A DNA stretch of 64,000 nucleotides, taken from contig NC_068557.1 of the NCBI RefSeq assembly GCF_022201045.2, positions 29,799,501 to 29,863,500 of the forward strand. The letters are read 5' to 3'. The translations under genes and the position numbers were made by a program. Below, in pieces: positions 22,813 through 33,758 of this stretch; positions within the stretch are counted from its first letter, which is position 1, and every line of letters begins with the position of its first letter. The notes beneath the pieces are model-generated. The model made no database searches. It was not told the origin of the DNA and saw nothing but the letters and a program-made list of their open reading frames with translations. The stretch comes from Citrus sinensis. Lineage: Eukaryota; Streptophyta; Magnoliopsida; Sapindales; Rutaceae.

Positions 22813-24103
22813 CTAGGAAATAGAATTGCACTTCGCGCGGCTTTAAAAAAAGAATTTAGTATTATCTTTTTTTCTTACTTTACACTTGATGAAACTGATA
22901 AAAAATATGAATTGATTTTTTTTAAAGATGATGCAGCCTTATAAAACTAATGTTATTTATGAAAGTTAATTATTTTCTGTTAACTTTAAAAATATATATT
23001 AATGTGTATAATTAAGTGTACATATCATTTTCATCAATAAAAATTATGTTTACACTAATCAATTCTTCATTCTTCTTGGTATTAATAGACTCCCACATCC
23101 TACAAAGCCTAACCCTTATCATCCAACTATTTTTATCATTGTTCAACTCATGAAGAAAATAGTACTCCATAAAGCACACAATACTAAAAATTCGAATAAG
23201 TCAAAAAATAAAAACACAATAACATTTCTAAAGAGGATGTTGGTTAAATAATAAAAAAACTCAAACATAATAAATCTTAAATATTTAATGTTTATAGAGT
23301 TTGAAGAAGCCAAAAGACACTAAACAAAATGTTGCATAATTAAATATGAGATTATAGTATTAAAATTAGGTCTTAATGGCATTAGTGAGGGAAGATTAAA
23401 GAACATTTCTTCCTATATTAATTAGTTGATGTATTTTAAACCATTAAAGTTTAGTTGTTGGCTTAATAAAATAAATGTATGTTTCAAAACTTATAATTAA
23501 TTATTATTAATGGTTACATATTGTTGAATTTAAATAGAAAGAGGAAGAGACATGTAATATTTTGTAATCTAATAATTATTTTCTATTTTTTAATCTCAAC
23601 CAATATATTAGATAATAGAGAATATAAAAATATGAGAAATAATGATGCCACAAATCTTAACTATTTAATAGTTATAGAGTTTGAAGAAGCCAAAATGCAC
23701 TAAACAAAATGTCGCATAATTAAATATGGGATTATGGCATTAAAATTAGGCCCTAATGGTATTGTTGAAGTTTATGAAGAAACCTTCCTTCATATATAAA
23801 TTAATTGATGTATTTAAGCCACTAAAGTTTAATTATTGGCATAATAAAATAAATAAATGTTTCAAGACTTATAATTAATTATTATTAATGGTTACATATT
23901 GTTGAATTTAAATAGAAAGAGGAAGAGACATGTAATATTTTGTAATCTAATAATTATTTTTATTTTTAATATTTTGTAATGTAATTATTTTTTTAATCTC
24001 AACCCACTTATTAGATAATAGAGAATATAAGAAGATGAGAAATAGTGATGCCACGTCACCTCCTCTAGTCCCAACTTTATTTATATATATAGATAGATAT
24101 AGA
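22813..24103 (-). mobile_element. Helitron-like element C
   Basis: Begins on the plus strand with CTAG (22813-22816), nine bases, and a hairpin whose left arm has decayed (TTGCAC against GCGCGG, 22826-22840). It ends at 24103 with ...GATATAGA followed by T, i.e. TCTATATC at the 5' end on the minus strand, preceded by A. This matches the TC...CTAG ends and A|T insertion expected for Helitrons. The 1,291-bp interior is homologous to element B and is non-coding. The boundary with B is identical over about 25 bases to the boundary between A and B. Confidence 0.55.
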
Positions 24104-24664
24104 TTAGAGTTAAGCAACTAATAACTTCTCTATTACATGATCGAGCAATGCATGTCTATTATTGATTAACAAAGGAGATATTATTAAATGCCAACAATTT
24201 TTTTTTTTTTACATCAATTCATTATCAAAATTTTCCAATAACTACTTTTTATCATTTAATGTGTTGGCTATTGAAAAATCTTAATATGCTAAAAAGTAGT
24301 GAAGTTATTAGCACCCCTCTAAATTCTCATCAAACACTAATTTTGCATTAATAAATCTATCTTTACTTAGAATTACATAAATGAACAATTAGAGTTACAC
24401 TAAAACTCAGCTATTATTCTTGTACACCATACTTATTGTAATAACAATGATAAAATAATTTTTTTGTTAAATTATATAAAACATGATAATAACAAAAAAA
24501 TAATAATAATAACCGTAAGCATACATGCTGTTGTATACTTGTTGTTTAAAATTATTTAGAATTTATCAAAAATAAACTGGTTAAAATTCAAAACAAAAAA
24601 AGAGGTTTAAATGTTTGGTTGAACGATATTTTAATTTTTTTAAAGAATTTATTGGGATTTAATT
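24104..24664. other. AT-rich spacer
   Basis: No gene, repeat unit or transposon terminus recognised between the last Helitron-like unit and the SINE. Confidence 0.4.
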
Positions 24665-24675
24665 AGATTTATATG

Positions 24676-24988
24676 AAGCCACTCGGCCTTTGGCCGAGTG
24701 GTGAGAGCTGCTGCTCTCCAACTTGGAGAGCAGCAGTTCGAACCCCCACAATGCATGTGGGGGTGTTTCCTTCCTCAAATAAAATTGAGTGAAGGCAGTC
24801 TGCTTCCTTGCCCCAGTTCGAGGAGTAGACGTCCCTCGAATATTTGAGAGGGTTAAAATCTGGGCAGCGCTCCATTATATTTGATGTATGTTGGTCCCAG
24901 TTATAGTCTGATTTGTACATATCAGTTATATTCTCATGTAATATGAGTTGTAATCTGAGCAATAGTCTCATGTAATAAAAAAAAAAAA
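24676..24988 (+). mobile_element. tRNA-derived SINE with perfect 11-bp target-site duplication
   Basis: The head contains an A-box-like GGCCGAGTGGTGAGAG and a B-box-like AGTTCGAACCCC with tRNA-type spacing, followed by a unique body and a 3' A-tail (about 13 A). The element is bounded on both sides by AGATTTATATG (24665-24675 and 24989-24999). The exact duplication, and a head that still folds (GAGAGCTGCTGCTCTCC arms), indicate a fairly recent insertion. SINEs have no coding capacity and depend on LINE enzymes. An L1-type LINE remnant is in this same window. Confidence 0.85.
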
Positions 24989-24999
24989 AGATTTATATG

Positions 25000-27239
25000 T
25001 ATCCTTATATGTAATTTTTTTTAGAGATTAATATATAAATACAAAAGGCAGGATTTTTATAAGGACAATTAGGGGTGCCAATCGCTCTACAATTACTGAG
25101 ATCACAAGAGTATTTAAAGAACTTCAAGCTAAAATTGTTTTCTTATTTTTCAAGTTCTTATTTTTTATTTTTTTTTTGACAACTGACTAAATAATATGAA
25201 TATTTCAGTATTATAAAATTAAAATAACAGAAATAAATAAAATAAAAAAGGCAAACATAAAAATTCAGCAAAGAATTAAGAAAATAACTTTGACTTAAAA
25301 TTGTTCATATACTCTTATTACTTTAGTAATTTTTAATAATTAAAAGTTAAATGATAAAATATAATTCTCAAAATATTTTAATGATGAACTGATAGAAATT
25401 TTCTTTTTAGTATTTAATAATATCCCTCAGGAAAAAAGAAAAAAAAAAAAAAAGTGTTGGTAACTAATTGATGATAAAACTCCAATCTTGGACGATTGCA
25501 AAACGAGAACAATAAACGCAAACGGAATAGGTTGCAAATTGCTAGCGCTAAGTACGGGCGTTAGTAACGACAGTTTCTTGTACGGATAGAACACAGACAT
25601 GACAATTGACAATCACTTGTTTGTCTCGACGTGAATAAAATACTCGCATATTAGAGATTAGAGCGGCCTTTATCAATCTAATAAATCCAAACGCAGACCA
25701 GCGGCGGACGGAGAAGCGAAATCGTGAACCTACACGTGTCCATCGTCTGATGGTAACATGGCTGCATGGGCTCCTTGGTGCACCGTCCATTACACTTTGA
25801 TATTTCTTCTATTCGAGTACAAAATAATTAAAAGGACCAATATGATTACGGAAGCGCTGACGCATATTAGAGGTGCTTTATTATCGGATGGCCCACTGAA
25901 TACTGAATAGAATCATTAAAATTGAAAAAAAGAGAGAAGAAATTAAAAATAATGTCAGCGGTAGACAGATACATAATTTATAAATAATTGAATTAGATAA
26001 CCGAATGTAAATAACTGAATTGATATAATCTTGAATAAAATTTTATTTATTGAAATATTTATAAATATGGATATGAAATTTTATTTTTATTATGTGTATA
26101 TAATAATTGACAATTAAAATAAATATTTTATATTATTAATTTTATTTTTATTTTGTTATCTTAATATAATTAATAATAAAAATAATTTCTTAAATTTAAT
26201 AATTTTATTTTCGAATTAATAAGTATAATTTTAGATTTTTTATAATATACATAAGGATATATAGGGAATTATATTAAATATAAAAGTAATTTTCAAAATC
26301 AAATTTTGAAAAGTCACTCCTTTCTTGAAAAATAAGAAAATTAAGAAAATAAAACTGCATTGAAAAAATCAAATAGATATTATTGAAAAAAAATCAAAAT
26401 TTCAATTATATTGAAAAAATCTAAAATGATTAAAATCACATTACAAATAACTTATTAAGATTATTATTCAGTTCTCCTTAACTATAATAAATTGTTGGTC
26501 ACTTTTGAAGAACAATCGCGTTCAAGCAAAATCTATCTTTTGCTTTAAAGTAAACTCAATGAATTATTTTGTGAGATATCTCCATCTGACAAGAGCTTTT
26601 TAAAGCTATAAACTCTTCTCTTATGCCATTTGCTTGTAACTACTAAGTAGCCTAAAATAGGAGAAACTCAAGTTTAACTTTCAAGAAATAAAATTGTAAT
26701 TGTTTCAAAGGGTTAAAATGTCTATAAGACACATATTTAATTTTTACCTTTATTCTTATTCCTATCATGTTATCACATAGATATACTACTGGTTTATTAG
26801 GGAAACTAGACGGTTATTTGTACTTTATCACCCCATTAATATGTCCCCAAAAATTTAATCAAGAAACAACCAATTAGCCAAATGTAGAAAATGCTTAAAA
26901 ACTCCCATAAAATGAATTACTACGACAAGAGTCGACCAAAAATAAATAAATCCGACAAGAACTGCCAGCCTACCAACAACAGCAAAAACAACTATATAGT
27001 GAATGTTGCCCACATAAATGTTGGGACCCCAAAACGATCATAAATTGCATAGCTGTATACGCCAACCTGTGTGACTCTAAATGAATCAAAATTTTGGCCC
27101 CCCTGTACCACTCTAAAGAGAATCGTAGATAATCTTTACTGCTTCCACAAAACAAGCTCAAGCTCTCATTCTTCGAATCTATTCTTGAAGCTAAAATCTT
27201 CTATTTCTTGGTTTCTGTCTCTTGGTTTTTCATTTGTGC
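25000..27239. other. AT-rich intergenic region and CBSX5-like gene promoter
   Basis: Mostly simple AT-rich sequence. A less AT-rich island at about 25490-25800 (with CACGTGTCC at 25733) has no coding character in any frame that I can defend. The last 250 bases are the promoter and leader of the CBSX5-like gene. Confidence 0.4.
26993..26999 (+). promoter_or_regulatory. Candidate TATA box of the CBSX5-like gene
   Basis: TATATAG lies 247 bases upstream of the start codon and is followed by a C/T-rich leader. Position and composition are plausible but no transcript evidence is available. Confidence 0.4.
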
Positions 27240-28590
27240 ATGGCAGTAAGATTGTTATCGGTAGGAGTGTCAGACCTATGCATTGGAAAGCCTGCGCTGA
27301 GATCGCTCTCGGTGAGTTCATCCACCGTTGCCGATGCTTTGTCGGCTCTCAAGAGACTTAACGAGAGTTATATAAGCGTTTGGAGCTGTGATCATTCTGC
27401 CCCGAAAAGGAAAGCAACCACAGCCGATATTGATGATCATCATCAGGATTCAGCAGCTTGTAGATGTATTGGCAAAGTTTGCATGGTTGATATAATTAGC
27501 TTCTTGTGTAAAGAAGAGAATTTATTGAACCCGGAATCTGCCCTTCAGGATCCTGTTTCTGTTCTTTTGCCCGAGGCTTCTGGGGTCATCAGGCATTTGG
27601 AACCAAGTGCGAGGTTTGTAATTTAGAAGACTTCGTTTGCAAAGCAAAAGCTTTTGTTCCTTGTCCATAATATCTTGTGTTTCCTGCCTGTAAATCTAAT
27701 CATTTACTGCATGATTGACTTTCAGCTTATTGGAGGCCGTAGACTTGTTACTGGGAGGCGTACAGAACCTTGTGATTCCACTTCCCGCAGGAACAAAGTT
27801 ACAGCCGAAACCTTCCTTAAAATCGACCTTTCACAACGACAGTGAGTACTGCTGGCTAACCCAAGAAGACCTTATTCGTTACTTTCTCAACTGCATTGGA
27901 CTGCTAAGCCCTACACCAAATCAACCAATCAACTCTCTCAACATTGTTGACGATGCCGGTATTTTTGCCATCCAGTATGATGAACCGGCGGCCTTTGCAA
28001 TTCCCCTAATTGCTCAATCCCACATTAACCAAACTTCGGTAGCCCTTGTTGATGAGGAGGGCAGGTTAGTAGGTGATATATCACCTTTCTCATTTAATTC
28101 TTGCGATGAGACAGTAGCAGCTGCCATGGTGACTCTCTCGGCTGGTGATCTGATGGCTTATATGGACTGTGGTAGGCCACCTAAAGACCTAGTAAGGTTG
28201 GTTAAGCAGAGGCTGGAAGAGAAAAGCATGGTGGGTTTCCTGGAGTTGATGGAAGATGACTTGGAAATTTCTTCAGGCTCGTGTCCCGATTCATCTTCAT
28301 CGGATGATGAGTCCAGCACAGGCTCGGCACAAAGTGTTAGGTCCAGAGGATACTCCGCAAGAGTCGTGCACAGGTCAGAAGCAATTTTATGCCATCCATG
28401 GAGCTCGTTGATGGCTGTGATTATGCAGGCACTGGCACGCCGTGTGAGTTATGTCTGGGTTGTTGAAGAGGACTGCACCTTGGTTGGGATTGTTACCTTT
28501 ACCGGAATGTTGAGGGTTATCCGGGATCGTTTGAGGTCCATGGCAAAAGCTGAGAATCCGAATTTCTGTCCTGTATGGATTCAAGCTTAA
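27240..28590 (+). CDS. CBSX5: CBS domain-containing protein CBSX5-like
   Basis: Two exons, 27240-27613 and 27726-28590, give 412 residues. Cystathionine-beta-synthase (CBS) domains come in pairs (Bateman modules) that bind adenosyl ligands and regulate partner proteins. The sequence shows an N-terminal CBS-like half (ADALSALKRLNESYISVWSC; GKVCMVDIISFLC), a second one (SLLEAVDLLLGGVQNLVIPL), a third (TSVALVDEEGRLVGDISPFS) and a C-terminal one (LMAVIMQALARRVSYVWVVE; TLVGIVTFTGMLRVIRDRL). An acidic serine-rich linker (about residues 300-325) separates the last. The start ATG at 27240 follows a typical leader, and an in-frame ATG at 27222 is less likely. The protein most resembles Arabidopsis CBSX5-type proteins. 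CBSX1 and CBSX2 activate thioredoxins, but whether CBSX5 does is not known to me. Confidence 0.9.
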
Positions 28591-29339
28591 AAGCAAAAAT
28601 TGTCTAGGGCGGTGAGGTCACCCTGGTCAGTTTGACAGTTCTATTTGCTAAACGCATGGAAAACCAAAGTGTTAAAAAAACATAGGAGTATTGCATACGT
28701 TGATTAATTGCTCGGTAAAAGTTTGTACACTATGATAAAGTGAACAATTGCTGTTCAAATTTGGGGTGTGGATTTGAACCCAGACTGTTTCAGATCTGAA
28801 TAAATGGAAGCAGCAATACCATTAACCTAAATAAGATGTACATTGATCAATGAATGACGATGTTAACGGGGAAAACACAACATAGCTTATAGTTCATACA
28901 ACATACATCGCAAAAGGCCAAAAATTTGTTGATGCCAATGTTAAAATGAGCAAAATGTGGTAATCATAGAGCAGCAAGCAAAAGACCAGAACAATCTACT
29001 GTTTCTGGCGAGGAAACACCTTGATTCAAATAAGCCTAAAGGGAGGAAGCAATGTGCCATCGGTAGTCAAATGAAGTAAAACACGTTTCATGTGCCACAG
29101 AAAAAAGATTACTCATCTTCTTTCATTTATTATGAATTTATAAAATTTTCAGAGTAAAAAACACAATAGATGGCAGGAAAATATCCACCATAGTTCCGCC
29201 ACATTTATTGGAGTGCACAGGGTAAACAAGAACAATAAAGAATGAACAGAAAACAGGGGTAGTATAACTGTAAGAGAATACAAGAGGGAAGTAACACGAC
29301 AATTAACCACCAGACCAGATACTGTATTGTCAGGAACCA
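28591..29339. other. Convergent spacer between the CBSX5-like and TPR genes
   Basis: 3' UTRs of both genes. A possible tRNA-like B-box word (ATTTGAACCC at 28773) stands alone without an A box or acceptor pairing, so it is not called a tRNA. Nothing else recognised. Confidence 0.45.
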
Positions 29340-32022
29340 CTAAAAGAAGTCACCATAGTTAAGTTCTGACATGCAAGACGACAACGCTTCTCTTACTTGG
29401 AGATTGTCAGAATTCATGTGAAGTGCATCTTCATATAGTCTTCTAGCCTGCTGCAGCAACTTCACCTTCTCTTTACTATTACTTGGCCTTAAGCGAGATC
29501 TTTGCTGCAACACCACAGCCCATCTGAACAGAGCTGTAACCCATAAATGTTTTAATGTCAACTGGAATTTCATACCTCAACAGTTATATTCATTCAAGAT
29601 GTAAACATGAATAAGATCTCGAAAGAAACTGATTGCATAACAATTATACTCATCATCTAGAAACTTTAGTACTTGTTTCTGATAGATAGAGAGAAATTAA
29701 GCATACCATCGGGTGCATAAATATTGCCTTTCGACATCATAGCATCAAACTTATCAATTGCAGCCAAGAATATTTTGTCAGCATCAAAAGCCATTTCCTG
29801 AAATTTGAAAGATTAGAATTGCGTTCAAATGTCTCTTAACTACTTTCCAATCCACTCAAAGCAACTTTATATCAACCAAATTGTGAGATAGATGTTAAAT
29901 TATCTTTTCAAATAAATGACAAAAATAGACCCTGCAATCTTTAAGGCTTTAAGCCGCTGAGTCCAGATTTGCTAGAAGCTCACTTGACAGACGCTAAAAG
30001 CAAATGAAAATTATGTGGGCTAAACTGAGTGCACTGAATGGAAGAAACTTCTATAGAGATGATATAAACAATCTGAGTACATTGGGTCGGGATGCTTACT
30101 GGTCCAATATCTGCAACTAGTTGCGCACGGAAGGAGAGTGCAAGACCCCAGTTATACAGGGCTCTCACATCATTCCCATCAATCGACAGAGCCGACCTAT
30201 ATTTTCTACCAGCATTCACAAGGAGTTCTTCACACTGTTCACAAGCATCAACAAGAAGAGATGCAATTTTATCTTTATTCACAAACTGATAATCTGGCCC
30301 CTTGAGTATTCTTTTCTGTTTCTCAACAGATATGACATCGCCTTCCAAAAGGAGTCTTCTCAACTTGCGACTAAAATGTAGCTTTAGTTCTCCATGAACA
30401 AGATATGTGTTGCCCAATTGGCCCACAGCTAACAAACTCATAGGCTTCACGGCTATGGCTTGGGTGAGTAACCTGGCAGACTTATGCAATATCATCTCTG
30501 CACGCTCTCCATCCCAACCACTCCTCATACACTCTCTTGCTTGTTTCAGAAGATCATTAGCTTCCATGAGATACCTATCAAACATCACATCATCAGTAAA
30601 TTTAGAAGACGAAGAGGAACTGATCTCACCCTCATGAGCACGCAAGGGATCAGTCAGATGGGAATCATCCTCAGGATTCACCTTGTATTCTCTTAAGGTG
30701 GAACTGTAAATCTGATTCTCATCCTTCTCTCCGTAGTGAGAAGACCTATAAGCTCCACTCGATTTTCTGAGTATGTGCTCTTGTACAAAGGAAGCTTCAC
30801 TTTCCATATGGTTCCAACTAACTCTAAAACCTCCTGAGTCAAGCAAATTATCACCAGATTCCCGTGTTTCCCTTTCATTTGTATGACCCATATTTACAGA
30901 GTCACGGTGATTATTTGTGAATTGCAATCTTTTATTCTGGTAAGTATAATCATCGGTCTCCATAAATTCTTTGGCACCTGCACCCATCTCCCTCAAAGTC
31001 ATTCTTTCATCCAGCAAATCCACCTTTATTCTTCTATCCCTGTCTTGATTCAAAGAAAAATTATTTAGAGAATCCCGAGAAAAATGCAAATTGCCAATGC
31101 CCTCATCATCAGAAAGAAACCTTTGCTCATCCCCAGGACTTGAATTATTTCCTTGACTTTGATCATTCTCATGCTTTATATTATCTTTAATTCTGTTAGG
31201 GTTTGAATTAAGAACTTTTACTCCAGACAAACCCCCAATAAATTGCAACCAATCAAACCCAACATCCCCAATTTCTTTCCTCTTTTTACTTGATTTTTGG
31301 TTCCCGTGTAACACATTATTAGAATTCCCCAGGTTAACAACACAAGCCTCGACGGCATTTCTAGCATTTGAAGCTGATACATTTATTGATTCTACTACAC
31401 TTAAAAAATTTTCTAAATCACTAACTGTAACTTTATTACAATCAATAGCTCTACGTATATCACTTTTCAAGTTACCAATTTTACCTTCAAACCGTTCAAA
31501 AAAATCCAATAAATTCCTCAAGTTCTCACTATTAGGCCTAAAAATTTCCTCTTTCGATCTTCTTTTACTTGCACCTACTTCACTGAAGCTGCTACCCCGA
31601 ACAAACCCAAATGAAAACCCAATTGCAAAAACCAAAACTGTAGCTGGAAACACAATTATAGACGACACCCTGACCCTAGAAATGGAAAAGGCACATAGAA
31701 GCCCTAAAATAAACATAAAGACATACTTTCGATCATCAATTCCAATGGAAACTAAAAAATCACGCAGCGGAGTTGACACAACCGAGTCACTGAGCCTCAA
31801 ATCCTCCCACCCGCCGTAACTCAATGATTCGGGCGATGTAACAGCTTTGATGGGAGATAAATTTAGGGTTTTGGGATCGGGAAACCATTTTGAGCGGGAA
31901 AAGGGAAGGAATGTTTTATTATTTTGAGCAAGTAATGGAAAATGGGTGAGAAAATTTGGAGGTGAAATAATCAATGGATTCGAGTAATTACCAATTGAGT
32001 TTACAAAAACTAAGGTTTTCAT
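29340..32022 (-). CDS. Plastid-type membrane protein with C-terminal TPR-like repeats
   Basis: Three exons on the minus strand, 32022-30100, 29797-29707 and 29533-29340, total 735 residues. The N-terminus is rich in Ser/Asn/Pro and poor in acidic residues (a likely chloroplast transit peptide of about 60 residues). It is followed by two adjacent hydrophobic segments (about 96-113 and 119-141), then a long hydrophilic, charged middle region. The C-terminal 230 residues contain TPR-like helices: SARLLTQAIAVKPMSLLAVG, GRKYRSALSIDGNDVRALYN and ARRLYEDALHMNSDNLQVRE, with the A/L/Y spacing of tetratricopeptide repeats. Homologues are annotated only as TPR-like superfamily proteins. A thylakoid or envelope scaffold role is inference. 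The splice sites agree with phases 0 and 1. Confidence 0.88.
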
Positions 32023-33522
32023 TTGGAAGTGTAACGTGATCGGAAGGTCGGTTTGTTTGTTCAGTTACATAGCAAGTGCAACAGCCAACAGGGGTTTCTC
32101 AGGTGTTACGTTTGTTCTCTGAAACAGTAACTTTGAACCACAAGGACATTTTCGTCAATTCGTATGATTGTCCTGGTATGGTCATCTCTATTGATGCTTG
32201 GAGATCCACGTCTTCTCGTGCTCCGGACGACTGGACCCAACTAAAGCCTAAATATAATTTTTCTCACACGATTGGATCGAGGCTACGCCTGTTGACACCC
32301 CCTCAATACTCCACATAAACCGCATATCTTATTGAAATTATCTTAATAACCAAATATGATTTGATTCGTTTCCAATTTTTTGAATGGAAATTAAATTAAA
32401 TACTTAAGTTAATTATTTTTTTGATAAATACTTTACATCCACCCCATTTCATAATTTATATTTATATTCTAATAAAAATAATTTTCTTTAAAAAATTATA
32501 AGAGTTTATAGTTGTGAACTATAAAGTAAGAGGAAAATAATTTAAGATTTTAGAATTTAAATATATTTTATAAGTAAATTTTTTTATAAAAAAGATGATT
32601 AATTTCATCACATAAATTAATATTTTATAAATAAAAATGGGTATTTTAAAATATATATATTTTGAGGATTTTAGAGGGTGTCAAAAGACCCCTTCCTAAT
32701 TACAGCTGAAAATGAGTCATTTAGGTGTGTTCGCGTCATATTAAATTTATGTTGACTTAAATACGATCCATTTAATAGTCGTGTCAAAATATTAAGACTC
32801 TAAGTTGACACAAAAAATAAACGGATTACTTAATAACCAACTTAATATTTATATATTTAATAAGATTTACATCAAATATTCATACTCTATTATATATATA
32901 TATATATATATAAACGCACACACAGTGTAGTCATTACACGTCCCCACAACCTTTTTTTTATCATTAGTTTATCGCATATGTAAATGTGATTATTTGAAAG
33001 GTTATTGTCTTCAAATTTTAATTTACCAAAATTCTTATTAAATTACTGCAGTAGTTTAGTGTAGTAGCTGAACCTTCCTTTTCCTCTGGTTACGTAAATA
33101 ACCCTAATTTTTTCACAGAGTTGAGCTTAAATCCATTTCATTCTTTTAAAAAAGAAAAATTTATAAATTAGAAATCCATGAAAGAATTAATTCCTAATAC
33201 CAAACATCTTAAATGTACATGCGGCTGAATCGGATGAAGAGAGATAAAAAAGATATCATTGAAAATTGAAACAGCACTGTTAGCACTTAGCACATATCTG
33301 CCAGACTGCCTTATACTGACCCAACACGTACAGGTACGGCCCCTTTATTTATTCCTCAATTTCTCGAGCCATCAGATATAGACTGTTACAAACATGCGTG
33401 AATTATGATGTAACTGAATCTCCTCTCTCTCCCTATAGATTCGTATCTTATCAGGTTGACCTAAATGCCCTTCCTGCTTTTGCATATTACCAACTCTGTA
33501 AGACTATATTTCAAATACATTT
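32023..33522. other. AT-rich spacer upstream of the TPR gene
   Basis: The first 300 bases are the promoter side of the TPR gene. The rest is AT-rich with a (TA)n microsatellite at about 32890-32912. No gene is supported. Confidence 0.4.
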
Positions 33523-33539
33523 AAAAGCAAAAAATTGTA

Positions 33540-33741
33540 AACCACTAGGGCTTGGCTCAGTGGCTAGAACTACTTCCTCACAAATTTTAAATTTTTTTTC
33601 TCAAAATTTAAGTAGAGGCAGTTTTTTTTTCAAGAGAAGAGTTGACGTCTTAAAAATTTGAGCAGTACCATATCAGAATTGATATAAACAGATCTCAGTA
33701 ATTATATGATTGTAAATATCATGAGCAATAGTCTCTTTAAA
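33540..33741 (+). mobile_element. Diverged SINE with 17-bp target-site duplication
   Basis: The block is flanked by exact copies of AAAAGCAAAAAATTGTA (33523-33539 and 33742-33758). The head reads CTAGGGCTTGGCTCAGTGGCT, an A-box-like word (GGCTCAGTGGCTAGAAC), and the tail ends TGAGCAATAGTCTCTTTAAAA. This matches the tail of the SINE at 24676-24988 (GAGCAATAGTCTCATGTAATAAA). It is therefore a diverged or shorter member of the same family. The B box is poorly preserved. Confidence 0.75.
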
Positions 33742-33758
33742 AAAAGCAAAAAATTGTA

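Noticed and set aside
20970-24010. CRISPR-like periodic repeats
   Set aside because: The repeats are long (hundreds of bases), AT-rich and diverged, with no short regular spacers. They belong to Helitron-like elements in a plant genome.
24669-24971. 100-residue minus-strand ORF
   Set aside because: It lies entirely within the SINE at 24676-24988, including its tRNA-like head, so it is a chance frame through a non-coding retroposon.
25548-25790. 80-residue Arg-rich minus-strand ORF
   Set aside because: No family resemblance and no neighbouring exons. The segment is only moderately GC-rich spacer.
28768-28790. tRNA-like B-box word GATTTGAACCC
   Set aside because: No A box, acceptor stem or cloverleaf can be formed around it.
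30092-31068. Several plus-strand ORFs opposite the TPR gene
   Set aside because: They are shadows of the long first exon of the minus-strand TPR-like gene.
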